From positions 1 to 52,406 of the forward strand of contig CANTDX010000021.1 in assembly GCA_947652615.1 (NCBI GenBank): 52,406 nucleotides of DNA, in the 5' to 3' direction. A program made the position numbers and the translations under genes. Positions 14,845-24,252 of this stretch are shown piece by piece. The number at the start of each line of letters is the position of its first letter. Position 1 is the stretch's first letter. The stretch comes from an uncultured Dorea sp. (GTDB lineage Bacteria > Bacillota > Clostridia > Lachnospirales > Lachnospiraceae). The notes under the pieces are model-generated. The model was not told the DNA's origin and did not search any database. It saw only the letters and a program-made list of their open reading frames with translations.

Positions 14845-16224
14845 CTATTCTCCTAAGGCTTTTAATGTGTCTACGATCTCAGGGAACTGCATGCCATGGG
14901 AGGCCTTGACGAGAACGTTATCCCCTTCTTTGATCAGGTCTTTTGCTGCATCCAGGAATTCGGCCTTTGTCTTAAACCAGAGCGCTTCGGCCAGGGAATC
15001 ACATCCCGCAGCGCCGTCAACTAAGTGGCGGGAGAGGGGGCCGATCCCGCAGATCAGGTCTATACCCTGCTGGGCGGCATATTCGCCCACATTCAGATGC
15101 AGCTCCTGCGCATCCTCGCCAAGTTCGTTCATATCGCCAAGGATCGCAACTTTGCGTCCGATCGCCATGTTTAACACATCGATCGAGGCTTTCATTGAGA
15201 CAGGATTGGCATTGTAGCAGTCATCCAGGATGATCAGCCGTTCGGTCTTGATAATGTTATTGCGTCCCGGAAGCGAGGGCAGCCCTTCGATGCCCGCTTT
15301 GATCTCATCAGGAGTAAGATCCAGCGTATAGCCGACGGCAGCGCCGGCAAGGGCGTTGCTTACCATGTGGATACCGGGCAGCGGTATCGTACAGCCGAAA
15401 GAGGTTCCGTCCGGCAGATAGATGGTACAGGCGGTTCCCTTAAGTCCAAGAGCCTGCATATTGCCGGCACGGAACTGGCTGTTATCGCCGAATCCGAAGA
15501 AGACGGGGCTTACGCCCTTGATAGGCGCCGTCTGAGCCAGCAGATCGTCGTCTCCGTTCAGGATGATGGTTCCGCCGTTCTTCATGTCCTGGATCATCTG
15601 GGTCTTCTCGCGGAAGATCCCTTCTCTGGTCTTGAAGAATTCCAGATGTGCCACACCGATATTGGTGATTACACAGATATCCGGCGCCGCGACGGAAGAG
15701 AGCCTGCGCATCTCGCCGAAATGATTCACGCCCATCTCCAAGACAGCGACCTGGTGCTCCTCGTTCATCTCAAAAATGGTGATCGGAAGCCCCCATTCGT
15801 TGTTAAAATTCCCCAGTGTCTTATGCACACAGTATTTCTGTGCGACGACAGAGGCGATCATCTCCTTGGTACTAGTCTTCCCGGCGCTTCCGGTGATACC
15901 GACAACTTTTACATCGAAGGAATCCCGGTAGAGCTTCGCGATGTCAAGAAGCGCCTGTCCGGTGGATTCCACCAGGATATAAGGGTAATCCGTCTCACCG
16001 AGATCTTCGTGGGATACGACGCAGAGCGCTCCGGAACGGATCGTATCAGGGATGAATTTGTGTGCATTGATATTCGCGCCGTCAATGGCAACGAAGAGAT
16101 AGCCGGGTCTGACCTTACGGCTGTCAATAACGACGCCTTCCACTTCCCTGTCAAGGATGGAAGGATCTCCGTGATAAGTCCCCTGGCAGGTCTGTGTAAT
16201 ATTGTTCAATGTGAGGTTCTTCAT
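14845..16224 (-). CDS. murF: UDP-N-acetylmuramoyl-tripeptide--D-alanyl-D-alanine ligase
   Basis: Adds D-Ala-D-Ala to UDP-MurNAc-tripeptide, the last cytoplasmic step of peptidoglycan precursor synthesis. About 459 residues. The ATP-binding motif GITGSAGKTSTKEMIASV lies near residue 110, with the Mur ligase central-domain FNNEWGLPITIFEM and a C-terminal domain with LPGRNNII and DDCYNANPVSM. The start at 16224 follows AGGAGG by eight bases; an upstream frame extension of 24 codons overlaps ddl and has no family similarity. ddl, which makes its substrate D-Ala-D-Ala, is immediately upstream. Confidence 0.97.
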   Translation of the reverse strand: MKNLTLNNITQTCQGTYHGDPSILDREVEGVVIDSRKVRPGYLFVAIDGANINAHKFIPDTIRSGALCVVSHEDLGETDYPYILVESTGQALLDIAKLYRDSFDVKVVGITGSAGKTSTKEMIASVVAQKYCVHKTLGNFNNEWGLPITIFEMNEEHQVAVLEMGVNHFGEMRRLSSVAAPDICVITNIGVAHLEFFKTREGIFREKTQMIQDMKNGGTIILNGDDDLLAQTAPIKGVSPVFFGFGDNSQFRAGNMQALGLKGTACTIYLPDGTSFGCTIPLPGIHMVSNALAGAAVGYTLDLTPDEIKAGIEGLPSLPGRNNIIKTERLIILDDCYNANPVSMKASIDVLNMAIGRKVAILGDMNELGEDAQELHLNVGEYAAQQGIDLICGIGPLSRHLVDGAAGCDSLAEALWFKTKAEFLDAAKDLIKEGDNVLVKASHGMQFPEIVDTLKALGE

Positions 16225-16237
16225 GGGACGGGCCTCC

Positions 16238-17302
16238 TTAATATCGTGCTTTGTAGGATTCTTCGATGATCCGCTGGCACAGGGCGTTGTATTCAAGACC
16301 GGCCGCTTTGGCCGCCTTAGGAAGGAGGCTTGCAGGGGTCATTCCCGGAAGGGCGTTCACTTCAAGACAGTAGAAGCTTCCGTCCTCATCGTCAACGATA
16401 AAGTCCGCCCGTGAATATACATCCATCCGCAGCGCTTCGAACGCCTTCTCGCCCGCCTGCTGTATCTGTGCCTGTGTCTTGGCATCAATAGACTGGGGCG
16501 GACAGATCTCCTGTGCCCCGCCGTCCTGATACTTGTTCTCATAATTGAAGAATCCGCTCTTAGGGATGATCTCAACAAGCGGAAGCGCCTTGCCGGCGAT
16601 AATGCCGCAGGCGAATTCGCGGCCTTTGATATACGGCTCGATTACGACTTCCTCTTCCATATCGGTATCGAAGGAGCGGCGGATTGCCTCTGTATATTCT
16701 TCCTCAGTATGTACAATATATACGCCGATACTGGAACCGCTGGCACATGGCTTGATGACCAGAGGAAGATAGTAACCAAGTTCTGCAAGCGGTGTATCCT
16801 TCGTCTTTCTGGTCAGAGAAGTGCCTCGCGGCGTGGGAACTCCTGACATCTTGAAGATCTGCTTTGCCACAAGTTTATTCATGGACAGGGAACATCCAAG
16901 TGCATTGGGTCCGGTGTATCTGATTCCCAGGACGTCGAAGGTTGCCTGTAATTTGCCGTCTTCCCCGATGGAGCCATGAAGCCCCATAAATGTGATATCA
17001 GCCATCTGGCAGAGTTCGATGACATTAGGGCCGAGCAGACAGTCAGACTGGTCCGGACGTGACTGTCTGAGAGCATCGAGATCCGGAGCCGTAGTCTTAA
17101 TACCGTCCGCGATCTCAAGCCCGGCTCCCGGAAGGCTGAACACCTCCTCAAGCTTATCGGCGTCATATGGGAAACCGAAAAATACATCCATCAAAAATGC
17201 CTGATGTCCCATCCCGCGCAGCGTCCTGCAGATTCCGGCGCCGGAAGTCAGTGAAACATCGCGCTCCGGGCTGAGCCCGCCCGCTAATACAATTATCTTC
17301 AT
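16238..17302 (-). CDS. ddl: D-alanine--D-alanine ligase
   Basis: ATP-grasp enzyme joining two D-alanines for the peptidoglycan stem. 354 residues. Seen are the N-terminal GGLSPERDVSLTSG, the HGSIGEDGKLQ loop, the MNK motif (SMNKLVAKQIF), and the C-terminal catalytic CLEVNALPGMTPASLLP. Position and order ddl-murF form a substrate chain. The ribosome binding site AAAAAAGGAGA precedes the ATG. It sits 23 bases after pncB. Confidence 0.97.
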   Translation of the reverse strand: MKIIVLAGGLSPERDVSLTSGAGICRTLRGMGHQAFLMDVFFGFPYDADKLEEVFSLPGAGLEIADGIKTTAPDLDALRQSRPDQSDCLLGPNVIELCQMADITFMGLHGSIGEDGKLQATFDVLGIRYTGPNALGCSLSMNKLVAKQIFKMSGVPTPRGTSLTRKTKDTPLAELGYYLPLVIKPCASGSSIGVYIVHTEEEYTEAIRRSFDTDMEEEVVIEPYIKGREFACGIIAGKALPLVEIIPKSGFFNYENKYQDGGAQEICPPQSIDAKTQAQIQQAGEKAFEALRMDVYSRADFIVDDEDGSFYCLEVNALPGMTPASLLPKAAKAAGLEYNALCQRIIEESYKARY

Positions 17303-17325
17303 ACAATAGTCTCCTTTTTTGTAAC

Positions 17326-18780
17326 TTACTCGGTAACACTCATTTTATTCAGCAGAGCTTTCTTCACTTCGTATAGCCTGGGTGACAGATCCACATAGAC
17401 TCTGTGCGGGTAGAATAACCGCTTCGTCTCATCCCACAGAGTCTCCTTCTCCTGTCTGCAGTATTCTGCAATCTCTTTGACAGAAGGCGAGTTATAGATG
17501 CATTCACCGTTTCGGAATATAGGTACAAGGATCTCGCGCATGGTGTAAGATCCGCCGGGAAGCTTCGTCTTCTTCCAGGTCTCGATGGGATCGAACAGAA
17601 GCATATCCTCATCGGTATCAAAGATCTCGTCGGCGAAACAGATCAGGTCGGCCTTAACCTTTCCTGTTGTTTTATCATAGATTCTAAAAATGGTTTTGTT
17701 ACCGGGATTCGTGATTTTCTCTGTATTTTCTGAAATTTTTATCTTCGGGACAAATTCACCTGCCTCGTTCTGGATCGCGGCAAGCTTGTACACACCGCCG
17801 AAAGAAGGGTTGTCCTTGGAGGTGATCAGGTTCGTTCCCACTCCCCAGGAATCAATGGCGGCGCCCTGTATCTTAAGGTCGTGCAGGAGATATTCGTCCA
17901 GATCGTTGGAAGCACAGATGGAAGCATCCGCGAATCCAGCCGCATCCAACATCTTCCGTGCTTCTTTTGACAGATAGGCAAGGTCGCCGCTGTCCAGACG
18001 GATTCCGTATTTCTTGAATGGTTTCCCCGCGTCACGGAATTCTTCAAATACACGGATGGCATTGGGGACGCCTGATTTCAAGGTGTCGTAGGTATCCACC
18101 AGAAGCGTGCAGTTGTCGGGGTACATCTCGGCATAGGTCTTGAAAGCCGTATATTCGTTGGGGAAGCTCATGATCCAGCTATGGGCATGGGTTCCCATCA
18201 CGGGAACGTCAAAGAGCTGGCCGGCCAGGACATTGGAGGTACCGACACATCCCCCGATGATGGCCGCGCGGGCGCCGTACAGGCCGGCATCCGGTCCCTG
18301 GGCGCGTCTCAGACCGAATTCCATGATCCCGTCGCCGTTAGCGGCAAATACCACGCGCGACGCCTTGGTGGCGATCAGCGACTGGTGGTTGATGATGTTA
18401 AGGATAGCCGTTTCTACAAGCTGTGCCTCCATGATCGGCGCGATGACCTTAAGGATCGGTTCTTTGGGAAATATAACGGTTCCTTCCGGAATGGCATAGA
18501 TATCGCCGCTAAAATGAAAACCGCTCAAGTATTGCAGAAAATCTTCGCTGAATATGCCGAGACCTCTCAGATAATCCACATCTTCATAGGTGAAATTAAG
18601 ATCTTTGATGTAATTGATCACCTGTTCAAGTCCTGCGCAGACCGAATATCCGTTATTACACGGATTCTGACGGAAGAAAACGTCAAAGATGACCTTCTCC
18701 TGCTGCCCCTGGGCATAATAGCCCTGCATCATGGTCAGTTCGTACAGGTCTGTCAGCAAAGTTAAATCTCGTCTGTTCAT
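17326..18780 (-). CDS. pncB: Nicotinate phosphoribosyltransferase
   Basis: Converts nicotinate and PRPP to nicotinate mononucleotide in NAD salvage. 484 residues, the length of the Gram-positive type. Signature blocks are TDLYELTMMQGYY at the N-terminus, INHQSLIATKASR, FGLRRAQGPDAGLYGARAA, the MGTHAHSW His motif and the phosphate-binding IRLDSGDLAYLS. It is the first gene of a probable pncB-ddl-murF-HAD operon, with a promoter just upstream. The link between NAD salvage and cell-wall genes seems positional rather than functional. Confidence 0.96.
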   Translation of the reverse strand: MNRRDLTLLTDLYELTMMQGYYAQGQQEKVIFDVFFRQNPCNNGYSVCAGLEQVINYIKDLNFTYEDVDYLRGLGIFSEDFLQYLSGFHFSGDIYAIPEGTVIFPKEPILKVIAPIMEAQLVETAILNIINHQSLIATKASRVVFAANGDGIMEFGLRRAQGPDAGLYGARAAIIGGCVGTSNVLAGQLFDVPVMGTHAHSWIMSFPNEYTAFKTYAEMYPDNCTLLVDTYDTLKSGVPNAIRVFEEFRDAGKPFKKYGIRLDSGDLAYLSKEARKMLDAAGFADASICASNDLDEYLLHDLKIQGAAIDSWGVGTNLITSKDNPSFGGVYKLAAIQNEAGEFVPKIKISENTEKITNPGNKTIFRIYDKTTGKVKADLICFADEIFDTDEDMLLFDPIETWKKTKLPGGSYTMREILVPIFRNGECIYNSPSVKEIAEYCRQEKETLWDETKRLFYPHRVYVDLSPRLYEVKKALLNKMSVTE

Positions 18781-18818
18781 TTCTCTAGCTCCTTTGGAAT
18801 TGGAATGTAGTGTTTCCT

Positions 18819-18847
18819 ATTATAGCACTAGTGTATCGTTTCGTAAA
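18819..18847 (-). promoter_or_regulatory. Promoter of pncB operon
   Basis: On the minus strand, TTTACG, a 17-base spacer and a perfect TATAAT, about 40 bases before the pncB start. It lies in the 79-base gap after plsC. Confidence 0.65.
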
Positions 18848-18859
18848 TTAATATTTTGC

Positions 18860-19594
18860 TTATACCAGTTCCTGATTGCGGTTAATGGTCTCCTGTATGA
18901 TACTCTGGCAATAGCTTCCGATGCGTTTCCTGGTCTCCTTATCCAGATCTCCGGGATAGATCGGTTTCCCATATTCGATCACCACATGGGTCTTCTCGAT
19001 TCTTGGAATGTGCTTCTCGAACATGGTATGAGTATTGTTCATGCTGATCGGTATGATGGCGCAGCCGGATTTCTCCGCGATCTTGAAGGAACCGCTGTGG
19101 AAGGGCAGTATACTGAGTTCCTCGCCGTCGTTGCGTGTTCCTTCCGGGAAGATGCATACGGATATTCCGCTTTTCACATAGTCGATTGCCTGGAGGATGC
19201 TCTTTAAGCCTTCCTTGGGGTTATCCCGGTCAAGGAAGAGACAGTGCAGCCGTGTCATCCAGTCCCGCAGGATGGGATAGCGCAGCATCTCCTTCTTGGC
19301 CACATATCCGGTCAGTCTCTTGCAGCGGGAGTAGGTCAGCAGGATATCAAAATAACTTCTGTGGTTCGCGATAAAAAGCACAGGTTCATCCGGGATATTC
19401 TCTTCGCCGATCACGGTAGCCGTTACTCCGGTGATCCTAAGAATGCCCTTGAATGCCCACTGAACGATCCGCAGGCAGCGGTAGTCGCTTGCCTCCTGAT
19501 CAAACCTGCGCCGGAACCATTCGACGATCAACACCGGAATCCCGAATAATAAGAAAGAGAACAGGAACAGGACTAATAATATAAACCGTATCAT
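18860..19594 (-). CDS. plsC: 1-acyl-sn-glycerol-3-phosphate acyltransferase
   Basis: Makes phosphatidic acid by acylating lysophosphatidic acid at the membrane. 244 residues. An N-terminal hydrophobic helix (about residues 3-24) precedes the catalytic NHRSYFD (HX4D), the FLDRDN block and the substrate-binding FPEGTR. Its start overlaps the malQ stop by four bases (ATGA), so the two are translated together although their pathways are unrelated. Confidence 0.93.
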   Translation of the reverse strand: MIRFILLVLFLFSFLLFGIPVLIVEWFRRRFDQEASDYRCLRIVQWAFKGILRITGVTATVIGEENIPDEPVLFIANHRSYFDILLTYSRCKRLTGYVAKKEMLRYPILRDWMTRLHCLFLDRDNPKEGLKSILQAIDYVKSGISVCIFPEGTRNDGEELSILPFHSGSFKIAEKSGCAIIPISMNNTHTMFEKHIPRIEKTHVVIEYGKPIYPGDLDKETRKRIGSYCQSIIQETINRNQELV

Positions 19595-21243
19595 CTGCCG
19601 ATTCCTCCTGTCCTGCTGTTGTCTTTTGCCGGAGAATTCTCATTGACCGGTGTCTCTTCCCCGGTCAGGCTGCCTTTGGCGGGTAATGCCTCCTCCTGCG
19701 GTTCGTCTGACGTATCCTCGGGGGTGTCCCGCAGTACATGTCTTCCGTATAATACAGTGATCTCTTTCAGAGCTTCGGCAAGCTCATCACGCAGGGCGCC
19801 GCCCGTAAAACGCCAGTCCCAGTTGCCGGAAGCGCTGCCGGGGGTATTCATCCTGGCGTCGGAACCGTATCCCAGGACATCCTGAAGCGGGAAGACGGCA
19901 TAAGCGGCGATACTTGAGAGGGCCGATCGTATCAGCGCCCATCCCGGCTTCAAGGCGTCTGTACTGTTGGTGTATAGGCGGACCTTCCTCTGGCACTTCG
20001 GGGCAAGGGTTCGGTACCAGCCAAGGGAAGTGTCATTATCATGGGTACCCGTGTAGCAGACGCAGTCCACAGTGGTGAACCGGTGAGGCAGATAGCTGCT
20101 CTCACCCAGACTGTCGAAAGCGAACTGCAGCACCTTCATTCCAGGGAAATGGAAAGCCTTCCTCAATGCGTCAACCTCCGGTGTGATGATGCCAAGGTCC
20201 TCCGCGATGATAGGCAGACCGTCTCCAAGAGCATCCTGGATCGCCTGGAACAGTTCATATCCGGGCGCGGGAATCCACTTGCCGTTGATGGCAGTCTTCT
20301 CGCCGTACGGAACAGACCAGTAAGCTTCGAAGCCGCGGAAATGATCGATCCGCAGGATATCGATGGACCTAAGCTGATGCCTGATACGGGAAATCCACCA
20401 TGAGAAGCCTTCCTTCTCATGGGCCTTCCAGTCATACAGCGGATTCCCCCACAACTGCCCTGTCGCAGAGAAATAATCCGGGGGAACACCGGCTACTTTC
20501 AGCGGAAATCCCTTGGAGTCCAGTTGGAACAGATGCTGGTTCGCCCATACATCAGCACTGTCCATGGACACGAAGATCGGGATATCCCCTATGATCCGCA
20601 CATCATGCGCGTTGGCATATGCCTTGAGGGCAAGCCATTCTTTATAGAATAGAAATTGCAAAAACTGATAGAAGCCGATCCGCGACCTGAGAGCGCTGCG
20701 CAGTCTCTTCTTGAAGGTCGGCGTAGGAAGCCGGTACCGTTCTTCCCATTCTAACCAGCTAACTCCGCCGTTCACCGCCTTACAGGCCATGAACAGGGCA
20801 TAATCATCGAGCCATCCGCTCTCCTTCTCCGTAAAATCTAAGAATTCCGAATAAAGCGGAAGCGCCTGGAACGCGTCAGACGTAAAATGTTCATAAGCCT
20901 TCTCGAAGACGGTCTGTTTCCAGGGAATAATGTTTCCGTAATCAATATGCTCCGGGTCAGAAGCGGGTACGCCGGCAAGATCGGAGGCGTCTAACAGTCC
21001 AAGCTCCAACAGGTGGTCAGGACTGATCAGAAGCGGCTGCCCTGCATAAGCAGAGAAGCTCTGATACGGGGAATCACCGTAACCGGTGTGCGTCAAAGGA
21101 AGGATCTGCCATAGGTGCTGTCCCGCCTTCTCAAGAAAATCAACAAATTCATAAGCAGCCTGCCCAAGATCTCCGATTCCATAGGCTGAAGGAAGGGAGG
21201 TGGGGTGCAGCAAAATTCCGGAAAGTCGTTCTTTGTCTCTCAT
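19591..21243 (-). CDS. malQ: 4-alpha-glucanotransferase
   Basis: GH77 amylomaltase that transfers glucan chains between maltodextrins. About 550 residues. Catalytic blocks visible: LRIDHFRGFEAYW (nucleophile Asp), IIAEDLGIITPEV (acid/base Glu), and YTGTHDNDTSLGWY. The N-terminus SGILLHPTSLPSAYGIGDLG is typical. The start at 21243 follows AAGGAGA; the frame continues nine codons further up without support. The last 45 or so residues, rich in Glu, Pro, Ser and Thr (DTSDEPQEEALPAKG and onward), extend beyond the usual family end and look disordered. Confidence 0.96.
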   Translation of the reverse strand: MRDKERLSGILLHPTSLPSAYGIGDLGQAAYEFVDFLEKAGQHLWQILPLTHTGYGDSPYQSFSAYAGQPLLISPDHLLELGLLDASDLAGVPASDPEHIDYGNIIPWKQTVFEKAYEHFTSDAFQALPLYSEFLDFTEKESGWLDDYALFMACKAVNGGVSWLEWEERYRLPTPTFKKRLRSALRSRIGFYQFLQFLFYKEWLALKAYANAHDVRIIGDIPIFVSMDSADVWANQHLFQLDSKGFPLKVAGVPPDYFSATGQLWGNPLYDWKAHEKEGFSWWISRIRHQLRSIDILRIDHFRGFEAYWSVPYGEKTAINGKWIPAPGYELFQAIQDALGDGLPIIAEDLGIITPEVDALRKAFHFPGMKVLQFAFDSLGESSYLPHRFTTVDCVCYTGTHDNDTSLGWYRTLAPKCQRKVRLYTNSTDALKPGWALIRSALSSIAAYAVFPLQDVLGYGSDARMNTPGSASGNWDWRFTGGALRDELAEALKEITVLYGRHVLRDTPEDTSDEPQEEALPAKGSLTGEETPVNENSPAKDNSRTGGIGR

Positions 21244-21362
21244 AAATATCTCCTTCATGTTGAGTGTCAAGTCAAATAAAATTAATTATACTACAAAATT
21301 GGAATTTTTCATAGAGTTACTGTGTATGATGTAGAGAGATTACCTTATGCCAAGGAGTACCC

Positions 21363-21767
21363 GTGAAGAAAACATATCTTCTCCTGCTGCCGATATGCAT
21401 CCTGATACTGACGGCATGCTCTGTCAGGAAGGCGGATGATAAAAAACTGCGAGATATAGAATTTACCGTAATTGACAAGGATGATGTTCCAGAAGAATTC
21501 ATGGCGCAGATCGAGGAGGCGAAGGAAGGACAGGTCAAATTAAGCTATGGGGACAAGGGATATCTGTATATAGCCAGAGGATATGGACAGAAGGAGACCA
21601 GCGGATACAGCGTAGAAGTCCATAAATGCTATGAGACGGAGAATGAGATACACATAGAGACCGGCCTTTTAGGTCCGGGAAAGGAAGAGAAGATCCTGAA
21701 GAAGAAGACCTGCCCTTATGTGGTGATAAAGACAGAGTATACGGATAAGCAGATAGAATTTGATTAG
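21363..21767 (+). CDS. PrcB-like lipoprotein
   Basis: A 134-residue lipoprotein: Lys-rich start, hydrophobic stretch and lipobox LTAC with the lipidated Cys at residue 19. The mature part, with YLYIARGYGQKETSGYSVEV and a closing PYVVIKTEY, matches the PrcB C-terminal domain found in partners of extracellular proteases. It has a GTG start preceded by CAAGGAG. It is followed after 11 bases by the SPOCS/LysM gene and is likely in one transcript with it. The protease partner is not visible in the window. Confidence 0.8.
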   Translation: MKKTYLLLLPICILILTACSVRKADDKKLRDIEFTVIDKDDVPEEFMAQIEEAKEGQVKLSYGDKGYLYIARGYGQKETSGYSVEVHKCYETENEIHIETGLLGPGKEEKILKKKTCPYVVIKTEYTDKQIEFD

Positions 21768-21778
21768 GAGGTTCGATC

Positions 21779-23338
21779 ATGGAATATGTGACGAAGCAGA
21801 TGCAGACCTACAAGACGGGAAATATCATCACCGATCAGTTTTATATTGATGACGACTACAATGTACCTGACGCGAAGAATGATGTGAAGAAGGTGATCCT
21901 GGGGGAAGGGACGCTCACCGTAGAAGATATGAAGGTGGTAGAGAATTACATACGGGTGTCCGGGAAGCTGAATTTTAAAGTGTTATATGTGACAGAAGAA
22001 GGAGAGACCAGGCTGTCCTGCCTGGAAGGGAGGATCCCTTTCGAGGAAATGATCTATCTGGAGCAGGAACCGGCAGGGAATCTGTTTGTGCAATCGTCAA
22101 GCGCAGATATCACTGTCACGGCGATTCATTCGAGGAAACTGAGCATCAAGACGCTGGCGGAGCTTAGTATCTGTTCTGAAGGGAAACAGGAGTCTGAGCT
22201 TACGGTGGATATCGAGTGTGAGACGCCGCTCTACAAGAGGTTCGAGAGCAAAGAGTTCCTAAAGGTATTTACCACGAAGAAGGATACCTATCGGATCAAG
22301 GAGGAAGTATCTATAAGCGGAACGAAGGAGAATATCGGGACACTGCTGTGGACAGAGGTGACCGGGAGGAAGCTGGACACCCGTCTGGAAGCCGACGAGC
22401 TGCGGCTTCAGGGAGAATTACAGTTATTCTGCTTCTATGAATCGCTGGACGGGAAGACAGACTGGATCGAGCAGGCAGTTCCATATGAAGGGCGGATTGA
22501 ATGTTACGGGGCACAGGATCATATGTATCATCAGATCTATCCGGAGCTTACGGATGTGAATATAGATGTAAGGATGGACGAAGACGGCGAGATGCGTCTG
22601 ATTGGAGTCGAGGCTACCCTGGAGGTACGGCTGACCGTGTACGAGGAAGAACGGCTTGAGATCCTGGCGGACGCGTATTCCCTGGATCAGATATGCACGC
22701 CGAAGATCACGGAGGAAGAGATGGAACGATTGCTGCTGCAGAATCATTCCAAATGCAAGGTATCCGAACAATTGTCCCTGCCGGAGATCAAGGACGATAT
22801 CCTGCAGATCTGCCACAACAGCGCGCGGATACAGATAGAGCATACCGAGAGTACGGAGGGAGGGATCCAGATAGAAGGAGTGCTGCACTTAAGCTTCCTG
22901 TATGTCAAAGCGGATGATGAGATCCCATTTGATACCTGGCAGGGGATGGTGCCCTTCGCCTATCTGCTGGAAAGCAATGGGACGGCGGATGATATGAGAT
23001 ACGGGCTTACCTATGCGGTGGAACAGTTGTCGGTAGGGCTTCTTGGAACGGATGAGATCGAAGTCAAGGCAGTCCTGGCATTCAACAGCTTCCTCAAAGC
23101 GCCGGTCCGCATCAGGAATATCAAGGAGATAGAATTTGTGCCTTTTGATATGGAGGAGATAGAGAAGCGGCCGGGTATCACGGGGTATATTGTCCGTGAC
23201 GGGGATATCCTGTGGGATCTTGCCAAGAAGTACAATACTACGGTGGAAGGAATCATGGAAGTCAATGATCTGGAGTCTGGAGATATAAAAGCTGGAGACA
23301 GGTTATTGATTTTTAAGGAAAATATGAGTATACTATAG
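21779..23338 (+). CDS. SPOCS (DUF3794) and LysM domain protein, likely spore coat/cortex assembly
   Basis: 519 residues without a signal peptide. Roughly three SPOCS/DUF3794 units can be traced: about 30-120 (VKKVILGEGTLTVEDMKVVE and SGKLNFKVLYVTEEG), 180-270 (ELQLFCFYESLDG), and 350-440 (GVLHLSFLYVKADDEIPF). A LysM domain closes the protein (about 467-512, YIVRDGDILWDLAKKYNTT). The same combination occurs in clostridial spore morphogenesis proteins related to SpoVID/SafA, which bind the forespore surface or cortex. The context with spoIIR further down supports a sporulation role. Confidence 0.88.
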   Translation: MEYVTKQMQTYKTGNIITDQFYIDDDYNVPDAKNDVKKVILGEGTLTVEDMKVVENYIRVSGKLNFKVLYVTEEGETRLSCLEGRIPFEEMIYLEQEPAGNLFVQSSSADITVTAIHSRKLSIKTLAELSICSEGKQESELTVDIECETPLYKRFESKEFLKVFTTKKDTYRIKEEVSISGTKENIGTLLWTEVTGRKLDTRLEADELRLQGELQLFCFYESLDGKTDWIEQAVPYEGRIECYGAQDHMYHQIYPELTDVNIDVRMDEDGEMRLIGVEATLEVRLTVYEEERLEILADAYSLDQICTPKITEEEMERLLLQNHSKCKVSEQLSLPEIKDDILQICHNSARIQIEHTESTEGGIQIEGVLHLSFLYVKADDEIPFDTWQGMVPFAYLLESNGTADDMRYGLTYAVEQLSVGLLGTDEIEVKAVLAFNSFLKAPVRIRNIKEIEFVPFDMEEIEKRPGITGYIVRDGDILWDLAKKYNTTVEGIMEVNDLESGDIKAGDRLLIFKENMSIL

Positions 23339-23373
23339 GTACACTGTATACAAGATACAAGGAGAAAACATTT

Positions 23374-24249
23374 ATGGATAAATTAGAATTAAAAGCACTG
23401 GGCAAGATCAATCTGGGTCTGGATGTATTAGGAAAGAGAGAGAACGGCTACCATGATGTGCGCATGGTCATGCAGACGGTCTATCTCTATGACCAGATCC
23501 TGATTGAGCGGATAAGGGAACCGGGGATTCATCTATCGTCCAATCTCTTCTATCTTCCGGTCAATGAGAATAATCTAGCATACCGGGCAGCAGATCTTTT
23601 GATGAAGGAATGCCGCATCCGGGAGGGAGTGAGGATTACGCTTGATAAGCACATCCCGGTAGCGGCAGGGATGGCGGGAGGCAGTTCGAATGCGGCGGCG
23701 GTCCTATTCGGAATGAACCGCATGTTCTCGCTGGGATTTACCATGGAAGAGCTGATGGATCGGGGAGTGACGCTTGGGGCGGATGTACCGTACTGTATCT
23801 TGCGAGGAACCGTGCTTGCAGAAGGGATCGGGGAGAAGCTGACCCCGCTGCCGGCTATGCCCAAGTGTTATGTGCTGCTTGCCAAGCCGCCGATCAGTGT
23901 GTCTACGAAGGCGGTATATGAGAAGCTTGATTCCCATGAGATCGCAGATCACCCTGATATCGACGGGATCATTGGCGGCCTTAAGAGACAGAATCTGGAT
24001 GAGGTGGCGGCCAACATGGGCAATGTTCTTGAGAAAGTCACCATAGAGGAATATCCGGTGATTGATAAGATTAAGTCAGTCATGTGCCGGGAAGGTGCAT
24101 TAAACGCTATGATGAGCGGCAGCGGCCCTACGGTTTTCGGTTTGTATGACGATAAGAGAAAGGCCCGGCGCGCGGCTGTAAGGATCAAGGAGCTTAAGCT
24201 CACGAGACAGACATACGTGACCAGCATACATAATGCAAGGAGGGGATAA
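23374..24249 (+). CDS. ispE: 4-diphosphocytidyl-2-C-methyl-D-erythritol kinase
   Basis: GHMP kinase of the MEP isoprenoid pathway. 291 residues. It shows LKALGKINLGLDVLGKRENG at the N-terminus, the ATP-binding PVAAGMAGGSSNAAAVL, the LGADVPYCI block and a C-terminal AMMSGSGPTVFGLYD. ACAAGGAGAAAA precedes the start. The gene is followed three bases later by the GntR-type regulator. Confidence 0.97.
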   Translation: MDKLELKALGKINLGLDVLGKRENGYHDVRMVMQTVYLYDQILIERIREPGIHLSSNLFYLPVNENNLAYRAADLLMKECRIREGVRITLDKHIPVAAGMAGGSSNAAAVLFGMNRMFSLGFTMEELMDRGVTLGADVPYCILRGTVLAEGIGEKLTPLPAMPKCYVLLAKPPISVSTKAVYEKLDSHEIADHPDIDGIIGGLKRQNLDEVAANMGNVLEKVTIEEYPVIDKIKSVMCREGALNAMMSGSGPTVFGLYDDKRKARRAAVRIKELKLTRQTYVTSIHNARRG

Positions 24250-24252
24250 AGG

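Noticed and set aside
15367..16269. Open frame of 300 codons antisense to murF
   Set aside because: murF is certain by motifs; the antisense product has no family features.
16225..16296. Longer N-terminus for MurF
   Set aside because: Overlaps ddl and lacks a binding site; the ATG at 16224 has AGGAGG.
21271..21362. Sigma-E promoter for the PrcB/SPOCS genes
   Set aside because: CATAGAGT is only a partial -10 match and no -35 was found at the right distance.
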